A stretch of 64,000 bases of DNA, from the NCBI GenBank assembly GCA_031769625.1, contig JAUIMM010000015.1, positions 24,857,001 through 24,921,000 on the forward strand, in the 5' to 3' direction. The position numbers were made by a program, and so were the translations under genes. Source of the DNA: Taudactylus pleione (lineage: Eukaryota; Chordata; Amphibia; Anura; Myobatrachidae). This document shows, piece by piece, positions 57,368 to 64,000 of the stretch; positions within the stretch are counted from its first letter, which is position 1; each line of letters opens with the position of its first letter. The notes below the pieces were generated by a model. That model was not told the DNA's origin. It saw nothing but the letters and a program-made list of their open reading frames with translations, and made no database searches.

Positions 57368-57597
57368 TATTGCCTGTCACATGGACAAACATTAGACTGG
57401 GGATAATTATTTGTCAGAAGCCATTTCATCTACCAGTTTGTTTTTGGAGTGTGGGAGGAAACTGGGGCACACGGAGGAAACCCACATAAGCACATACAAA
57501 CTCCACACATATATTGCCTTCTTCAAGAATTGAACTCATGACCCCAGTTCTGTGATTCAGTAATGCTAGTCATTATGCCAACTGTGCTGCTCAAATG
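57368..57597 (-). repeat. SINE head and body (minus)
   Basis: On the minus strand the head GCACAGTTGGCATAATGACT carries an A-box-like region, GAGTTCAATTC a B-box-like region, then GTGGGTTTCCTCC and TTTCCTCCCACACTCC. The rest is at 54304-54401 on the other side of the Tc1 insertion; together about 330 bp. Confidence 0.75.
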
Positions 57598-57997
57598 GCA
57601 ATTGCAGAGCAGCAGACATTTGAATAACAAGTTTGTATCATAAAGGGGTAGAGAGAGGGAGTTTTCATAAAGGTGCCAAATATTGTGCACCAGCTGTGAG
57701 CTGGTAGAAAACATTCCCCATCTTATATTTTTACTAAAATGCATTTTGCACCTTCCAGTATCCATTCAGTAGAGAATGTCCTCTGTAGGTACAATTTCTG
57801 CAACGTAAATCAAAGCTTCAAACCCACAAAATTGCCTTGTATGATAATGACAGTATCTATATTCCATTGTGATTGATTTACACCATAAGTAAAATATTTT
57901 AATAAATGTTTCTAAATTGTTAAGAGGTTGGACTTTGATGTGACATTTATATTTTTGCACAATGCGTCTCTTCAAATCTTTCTATTTCTGTGTATAC
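57598..57997. other. Non-coding spacer
   Basis: Nothing recognised. Confidence 0.4.
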
Positions 57998-58740
57998 TAG
58001 AGATGTGTGTTTCGTGTTCTCAGAAAACTGACAAACAACCAAATTTAGGGGTTCTGAGTTGAGAGCCTGGAATCACTTTGGGGTACTGAGTCAAACCGAG
58101 TCCCGGTTCGGAACTTGAATTTAAAAACCGAACGCTTTATGGCAGGTCACAGGGATGTTGTCTGTACTGTGTGGTGGTCACTGGGCTGCTGCCTGATCTA
58201 AATGGCAGTCCTTTTAAAGCTGTCTGTATTTTATGCATACTTGCCGACAATCCGCTCCAGCCTTCCGGGAGGGAGCTGACTGTCGGCTAACAGCGGGGGG
58301 CGGGGCCGGCCATTGACGTCACATTGGGGGCAGACCCGGGGCGGGGCCACGCGATCATGTCATCGTGGCCCCGCCCCTCTTCACAATGCCTTTATTTTTG
58401 GCATTGTGAAGCAGGGGGCGGGGCCACAATGACGCGATTCAGCACGAATCGTGTCACCGGCCCCCCTGCTGCGGGGGTTTCTATTTTTTTCTGGGGGGAG
58501 GTCGGGAGGGTCACAGGCTTCCGGGAGGCTTGCCTGCCATTCCGGGGGGCCGGGAGCGGCACCCGAAAATCGGGAGGCTCCCGGCCAAATCGGGAGGGTA
58601 GGCAAGCCTGATTTTATGGCAGTCATATAGATACTCTCTCTTACTGTATGGTAGTATTGTTTAGCAGTCACGTGTATGCTCTTTTTATTGGATGGCGGTC
58701 ATGTGGATGCTCTCTGTACTGCATTGGGGCTAGGCCTTAC
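57998..58740 (+). mobile_element. hAT left end with internal tandem repeats, right end missing (copy E)
   Basis: It starts TAGAGATGTGTGTTTCG, with GTTCGG-rich subterminal sequence (58080-58130). Diverged repeats of the type TGGCAGTCATRTGGATRCTC / TCTGTACTGT follow (about 58140-58235 and 58619-58730), interrupted by the MITE 58236-58610. No transposase or right end is found. Confidence 0.6.
58236..58610. mobile_element. hAT MITE, CATACTTGCC family, 375 bp
   Basis: The ends CATACTTGCCGAC and GTAGGCAAGCCTG. A perfect 8-bp duplication ATTTTATG lies at 58228-58235 and 58611-58618. Very GC-rich, with CGGGAGG repeats. Fragment relative at 25519. Confidence 0.92.
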
Positions 58741-59934
58741 CCTGCATGAAGTATGTTTGTGTTGGCCTTGCCTACAGCTTATTTTATTCCCATTTTATGA
58801 AGCCACTTCAGAATTTTTTCTAGGGCCACTTTAAGTTTCCAATCAACCCCTGTTGGAAGTGACTTGCTTAACACTTTCTGGCCTGATTCTTGTGTTCTGA
58901 ACTTCACTGTTACATGGACTTTCATCTAGCTCTCCCTAAGTATCCGTGCAATTCCATAATTTATTGCTCACTTAAACGGTCTGTTTGTATTTCTCTGCTT
59001 TCTGGAGTCTCCGCCAATACTAGAGTAATCCCATAATATTTTGTGACATTCAGGATTCTGGGAGTGAGTGGAGTGCAGTGGACATTGTAGGACTTTTGAT
59101 CAGGTCCTTTTTTCTTGAAGGCTTTGTGTTTTTTTTTACCAACAATCCACTGTCTAAGTACAGGACCCAAAAGAATGCTAGACTCCAGATAGGTAAACCT
59201 TTGAGATGGTATATATAATGTAACTTGCTATATATCCACGTAAATCTGAAATTATTATTGTGCACTAGGATATCTGCTGGTACTCAACTAGTTAACAAAA
59301 AGACATGAGAACATAGAAAAACACAGAACAGGCTGTGTGTTTACTGGACATTGGGCAAGGCTGGAAGTGCACCCCCTTACTTCTAATTTAAGGACTTTAA
59401 GTTATTATACTTAATGATCCATTTGCCTCTAATACTGCTTGCCAATAGTAACAATTTGTCTTACGAATATTATTGACTTTGGCTGATCCCATTAGAGGAA
59501 AACTTACTTGTAAAGATACATTTCTACAGTGTATACTTAACTTATGTGTTTAGCAGTGTAACCCCTAAGTATTTGTTTAGAATTTCCCACCTGTATTTAA
59601 TTGCTAGAACTTTATGAATATATTTTTGGAGAAAAAGATGCTAATATATATATATTAAGTAAACATAACACTTCTATAATAATTCTCAAAGATTCACAGG
59701 TTTAAATGACAATTTCAGGTATGTACATACGCACACACGTAATATACTTTATTTTATGCCATTATGTCACAAACCAGAGCAACTTTGATAGAGCCCCCTG
59801 TGGCATGTAACCAGATCAGTTATGCTCTAAAAGACAGTTTTGCCTGCAGATACTTGTCAAAAAGTTTCTTTCATGGTGGAGAAGCAGAAAGGCTGGTTCA
59901 CATAGATCTCAGGTGACAGGTGATCTCAGGGAAT
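58741..59934. other. Non-coding region
   Basis: Ordinary AT-rich sequence; no gene or complete repeat seen. Confidence 0.4.
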
Positions 59935-60655
59935 TGTTGGGGCTGCCCCAGGTGCCGGAGGAAGTTGGTGAGGCTGCCCCAGGTGCCGGAGGGAGTTGGC
60001 ATGGCTGCCTCAGGTGCCAGAGGGAGTTTGTGGGGCTGCTCCAGATGTCGGAGGGAGTTGGTAAGGCTGCCTCAGGTGCCAGAGGGAGTTGGTGGGGCTG
60101 CCCCATATGTTTGAGGGAGTTGGTAGGGCTGCCCCAGGTGCCGGAGGAAGTTGGTGGGGCTGCCCCAGATGTTGGAGTTCATGGGGCAGCCCCAGGTGCC
60201 AGAGGGAGTTGGTAAGGCTGCCCCATTTGTTTGAGGGAGTTGGTGGGGCTGCCCCAGGTGCAGGAGGAAGTTGGTGGGGCTGCCCCAGATGTCGGAGTTC
60301 ATGGGGCAGCCCCAGGTGCCAGAGGGAGTTGGTAAGGCTGCCCCAGGTGCTGGAGGGAGTTGGTGGGGTTGCCCCAGGTGCTGGAGGGAGTTGGTGGGGC
60401 TGCCCCAGATGTCGGAGGGAGTTGGTGGGATTGCGCCAGGTGCCAGAGGGAGTTGCTGGGGCTGCTCCAGATGTCGGAGGGAGTTGGTGGGGCTGCCCCA
60501 GATGTCAGAGGGAGTTAGTGGGGCTGCCCCAGGTGCTGGAGGGAGTTGCTGGGGCTGTGCCAGATGTCGGAGGGAGTTAGTGGAACTGCCCCAGGTTACT
60601 GAGGGAGTTGCTGGGGCTGCGCCAACTGTCAGAAGGAGTTGGTGGGGCTGCCCCA
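59935..60655. repeat. 30-bp minisatellite, about 24 copies
   Basis: Unit GAGGGAGTTGGTGGGGCTGC followed by CCCAGGTGCC (30 bp), with CCAGATGTCG variants. Some larger blocks repeat: GGAGTTCATGGGGCAGC occurs twice, about 120 bp apart (near 60174 and 60294). Because 30 is divisible by three, both strands stay open over up to 197 codons, as 10-residue Pro- or Gly-rich repeats; there is no start context, splice site or family match to support a gene. Confidence 0.93.
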
Positions 60656-61304
60656 GGAAAATCATGTTGTTACACTGAGAATGAAATGTGCATTTGTTCT
60701 GGTGAAGGCAACTAATGGACTCTGTGGTTACTTCATAATCTGTGCTTTTGACACACCTGAGCCCCTATGGTACCCCAGAAAACGTTGCCAGATTATTGTG
60801 TCCATGTACCAATGCCTCTAGCAATACCCTGTGTACTCTGCACTGATTTATAACTCCCTGACTCGCAAGCCCCAAAATAAAAAGATAATGGTGCTTCTTA
60901 GAAGCTTTTACTGTAATTTTGTACAATCTACAGGTGCCAGCTGCTTAATGATGATATTTTACTATTTTAAGAACAGCAAGATCGACAATTGCAGATTTTA
61001 TTGTACTGTAAAACAATGCATATTTACATTCATCTCTGATTGATGCCCATAGTTGCCAAATTGCTGAACTAATATTTTCTCTGAAAAGGAGGAGGAGAGG
61101 GGATGCACTGTTGCTGGTTCATCGCTGATGTGCCTGGGACTGCAAGGACATAGGCTTTATAAAAAGAGATTCATGATTGTTCTGCGTATTACAATTCATT
61201 GTAATACACAGAACTATCAGCTTCCTAAAATATTCTACACTTTTAACAGTACCCACACCTCATTATGATGTACACAACCCAATTACTACCCAGCAGGAGT
61301 ATTA
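60656..61304. other. Non-coding spacer
   Basis: Nothing recognised. Confidence 0.4.
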
Positions 61305-61360
61305 TTTATTAACATTTATTTACTGTATATAGTGCCGGCATATTCTGTAGCACTGTGTAG
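61305..61360 (-). repeat. SINE tail fragment (minus)
   Basis: TTATTAACATTTATTTACTG then TATATAGTGCCGGCATATTC resembles the tail of the SINE at 54304, reversed. Confidence 0.5.
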
Positions 61361-61749
61361 GCAGTTAGCTTTTGCGGCAACTAGAAGTCCCTGAATGTAT
61401 TATGCAGGGATTTATAGTTCCATAACAGCGTCAGCGGGGACTTATAGTTCCATAACAGCTGTAGAGCCACAGGACAGGATGACCAAGCCAGCTTACCACA
61501 TTTGTTCCCAATTCCTACTAACCATAATAAAGCTCTGCTTTGGATACTGGTGCTGTTAATGAAACCAAACATTAACAATCAATAATTCTAATAATAATAC
61601 AATAAGAAATGACATAAAAGAAACAGGACAAGTTTAAAAAAATATATGTTATTGACAATTTTAATACACCTGTATACAAGGACATCTGTAGCCATAGACA
61701 AGATTCTCAAAATAGGGACATTTCATTGACAGTTTATTGAGAAAATAGT
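61361..61749. other. Non-coding spacer
   Basis: A short duplicated motif (GGGACTTATAGTTCCATAAC) near 61408-61460; otherwise nothing. Confidence 0.4.
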
Positions 61750-61890
61750 GTAGTATTGGTTAACATTTGTGCCTGAGGTCATGAGTTCAATTCCAGCTCT
61801 CTGTGTAGAATTTGTAGGTTCTCCACATGTTTGTAAAGGTTTTCCCTGGGTACTCCGGTTTCATCCCACACTCCAGGTTGGTTGGTTTCT
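61750..61890 (+). repeat. tRNA-derived SINE fragment
   Basis: GGTCATGAGTTCAATTCCAG (B-box region), TGTAGGTTCTCCACATG and GGGTACTCCGGTTTCATCCC match the shared SINE body. Confidence 0.7.
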
Positions 61891-61944
61891 GCCAAACTTA
61901 TCTCAAATATGTATTTGTGTGTGTGCATGTGTGTTAGGGAATTT

Positions 61945-62180
61945 ATGGCCTGATGCAGCACTGATCGTAACTGCGATCGCACCTGTGTAATCGCACGCAG
62001 TTCTGCTGCAAAAAATATGCATACTCTGGGGTATGGCCTGCAGCATCACAATTCTTATATGGATACACTGGGGTACGGTCTGCAGTGGCACAGTACTTGT
62101 ATGGATACACTGGGGTATGGCCTGCAGTATCACAGTATATGTCTGGATACACTGGGGTATGGCCTGCACAATCACAGCTT
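61945..62180. repeat. GGCCTGATGCAG fragment followed by a 42-45 bp tandem repeat
   Basis: GGCCTGATGCAGCACTGATCG starts like the GGGCCTGATTCAG MITE family. From about 62010 the unit GGATACACTGGGGTATGGCC plus TGCAGTATCACAGTA is repeated about four times. Confidence 0.65.
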
Positions 62181-62352
62181 TCAAAAATAACTTAGGTAAA
62201 TTGCACCACTGTTCCCATCAGATGCTGTTATACTGAATGCATAATCACAGCTTTGAAAAATGACTTAGGTAAACTCTTTTATATTAGTAGCATTTTCTAT
62301 AAAGGAAGTTTGGAATTTACTCTGTTCTACCCCCTTCTCACAAATTGTTTAT

Positions 62353-62596
62353 CTTAAGCTGCATACACACACAGCGATTTTGTTCCCAACGATTTTATGA
62401 ATGATTTTATGAACGATTTTCTGTCAGATTATCTATTAGATTTTTTAAAGTGTAATGAACGATTTTTTTGAACTACAAACGATTTTTGCATATTCCCTTA
62501 ATGAAAATCGTTGCATTGACAAGTCTGACTGAACTTTAAACTACAAATGTGAACGCACATGAACGAAAATCGTTCATCACTTGACTCAGAAAGATA
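62353..62596. mobile_element. AAGSTGCATACACAC-family element, right end lost
   Basis: TAAGCTGCATACACACACAG and a run of AACGATTTT motifs align with 26948-27200; the right terminus is absent. Confidence 0.7.
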
Positions 62597-63104
62597 GTGT
62601 AGAGAGCCCCCGGTGTAGAGGCCATCAGGCTGCAGAGCCTGTGTGGCTCATGGCTTCAGTACTATCGGCACAGGAGGGACAGGGCACATAGAAAACCTGT
62701 AACTGTAGGCAGAGCGGAAGAGTTGGTTGGCCAGTGACACAGTGACGTCACCGGCACCAGACCCTGGCGCCGGCGCCGCCCGGGGGGGGGTGTAGGATTT
62801 GTAAGCAGCGGGTATAGACGGGCGCCCGCCGCTGGGGTAGGCAGGTGCCACCGGATCACTCAGGTTGCAGGAGTTGCTTCCGGGAGAGGGAAGATCATGC
62901 CCCCTCTCAAAGGAAACCTCAGCGGGCTGCCCATCAGGTCCCAGCGCCCTTAGGCAGCTGCCTAAAGCTGCCTAATGGAAGCGCCGGCCCTGATTGCCAC
63001 CTAACATTTGGTTGCTGAGGCCCTGCTGCTTGTGTTATGCAGCTATGTGTATAAACCATGTCCTGGTCCTGTATTTTTTTATATTACTATTAACTGTTTT
63101 TTTT
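62597..63104. other. GC-rich region with a hAT right-end fragment
   Basis: The end GCGCCGGCCCTG at about 62981-62992 recalls the right end of 29836-30228. A left end is not found. No gene; the open frames at 62650-62860 are composition-driven. Confidence 0.4.
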
Positions 63105-63178
63105 TGGTGTGCTCATTTATGTACTGTGTAAGGTGCTGCGGAACCTTTGTGGCGCCATATAAATAAAGCATAATAATA
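63105..63178 (+). repeat. SINE tail with AATAAT-type end
   Basis: GGCGCCATATAAATAAAGCA plus an AATAATAATAA tract, the same tail type as 54304-54401. Confidence 0.65.
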
Positions 63179-63189
63179 ATAACCGCTCA

Positions 63190-63585
63190 GCCAGCATAGA
63201 GACACCCACTACTTTTTCACATCCGTAATACCTCGCAGTCCTGCATACATATCGCTAACATTGATTAACATTGGAACCTCACGCAGAATTAAAGCAGCTC
63301 TGACCTGTCTCAGAAATTGCAAGTCTTGTCGCACACAGTGAGTACACAAGCTGCGTACGCCGTCACAGTGGCTAATTTATGCACGCCCATGCAACTGCGT
63401 TCAAACAAACAGACTCGTCTGCGTTTCTCTGACCATTCCCATGTCACCACCCCCAAACGCTGACATCCCGTCACTCACTCTGCAATGACTTTCTATCTGC
63501 GTGCGTGATCACAGTGCGATCACAATGCTGCCATCGGCCAATCTGCGTACGCAGTTGCAATTGCGAAATATGCTGAATTAGGCCC
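63190..63585. mobile_element. GGGCCTGATTCAG-family MITE, right part
   Basis: It ends GCTGAATTAGGCCC and contains CACCCCCAAACGCTGACATC like the interior of 52771-53353. The left end is unclear. Confidence 0.55.
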
Positions 63586-63792
63586 TTAGACTGTAACTCA
63601 TATGACTGACTCATATGACTGACATATTATCTGACTCATATGAATGACATATTATCTCTGCACAGTGCTGTGTAAATTGGTGGCACTATACAACTACATA
63701 TGGATACAAAATGACATCCTTTCTAGGTGCCTGTATATACTGTCATTTCCTTATATGTATCTTATATATGGTACCACAAATTACATCATCAT

Positions 63793-64000
63793 TGGAGATG
63801 TGCAGGTTCTGAGTCCTGGAATACGAACACATCCGAATGTAAGGGTTACGAGTCGAACCGAGCCCCGGCTCGGGTCTTTCTGCCAACTTCGGATGCTATC
63901 TTCCTGGTGCTGGATCTCATGTGTTTTGGATTGCGTAATCTTTCCAGTGTTCGATATCACATTTTTTGGATTGCATGTAAAAGTCCCCCCCTTGTGATCG
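63793..64000 (+). mobile_element. hAT left end, cut by the window edge (copy F)
   Basis: TGGAGATGTGCAGGTTCTGA followed by GAACCGAGCCCCGGCTCGGG resembles the left subterminal part of copies B and E. The rest lies outside the window. Confidence 0.65.

Noticed and set aside
60072..60665. Proline/glutamine-rich 197-codon protein
   Set aside because: Produced by the 30-bp minisatellite; both strands are equally open.

Overview
This window looks like a piece of a large, repeat-dense vertebrate genome, most likely an anuran amphibian. The basis is one spliced vertebrate-type exon set among Tc1/mariner, hAT, Harbinger-like MITE, DIRS, L1 and tRNA-derived SINE sequence. Nothing suggests bacterial, organellar or plasmid DNA. 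The species cannot be named from the sequence.

Only one stretch looks like a conserved host-gene exon: 24044-24254 on the + strand, an ankyrin-repeat exon with good acceptor and donor sites, best matched from memory to ANKFN1 (wide-awake family). The rest of the window is then probably intronic or intergenic sequence around that gene. All other recognisable protein-coding sequence belongs to transposable elements, and all of it is broken: three Tc1-type transposases (4286-5322, 10955-11993, 56171-57196), two hAT/ZBED-type transposases (45717-48558, 51548-52204), a DIRS-like reverse transcriptase (12762-13952) and an L1-type ORF2 C-terminus (37022-37962).

Layout. 0-4 kb: a perfect snap-back hAT MITE, a doubled SINE and a 1.5 kb hAT element with an internal minisatellite. 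4-12.3 kb: two full-length 1650-bp Tc1 copies in opposite orientation. 12.7-14 kb: DIRS remnant. 14-38 kb: ankyrin exon plus a dense set of MITEs, many with clear target-site duplications, then an L1 fragment between direct repeats. 38.8-49.2 kb: one apparent 10.4-kb hAT element whose left half is a 6.5-kb satellite built on a 21-bp TGTCAC-type unit and whose right half is the transposase gene. 50.7-52.4 kb: an internally deleted relative. 54.3-57.6 kb: a SINE split by a Tc1 element that is itself split by a solo-LTR-like insertion. 58-64 kb: another hAT left end with a nested MITE, a 30-bp minisatellite, SINE and MITE fragments, and a hAT left end running off the window.

The most interesting pattern is that at least four members of one hAT lineage (TIR near TAGGGATGTGC) each carry a different tandem array in the same place, between the left terminus and the transposase start. 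The two palindromic MITEs share left-end motifs with the same lineage, so the window shows an autonomous-type copy, deletion derivatives and snap-back derivatives of one family side by side.
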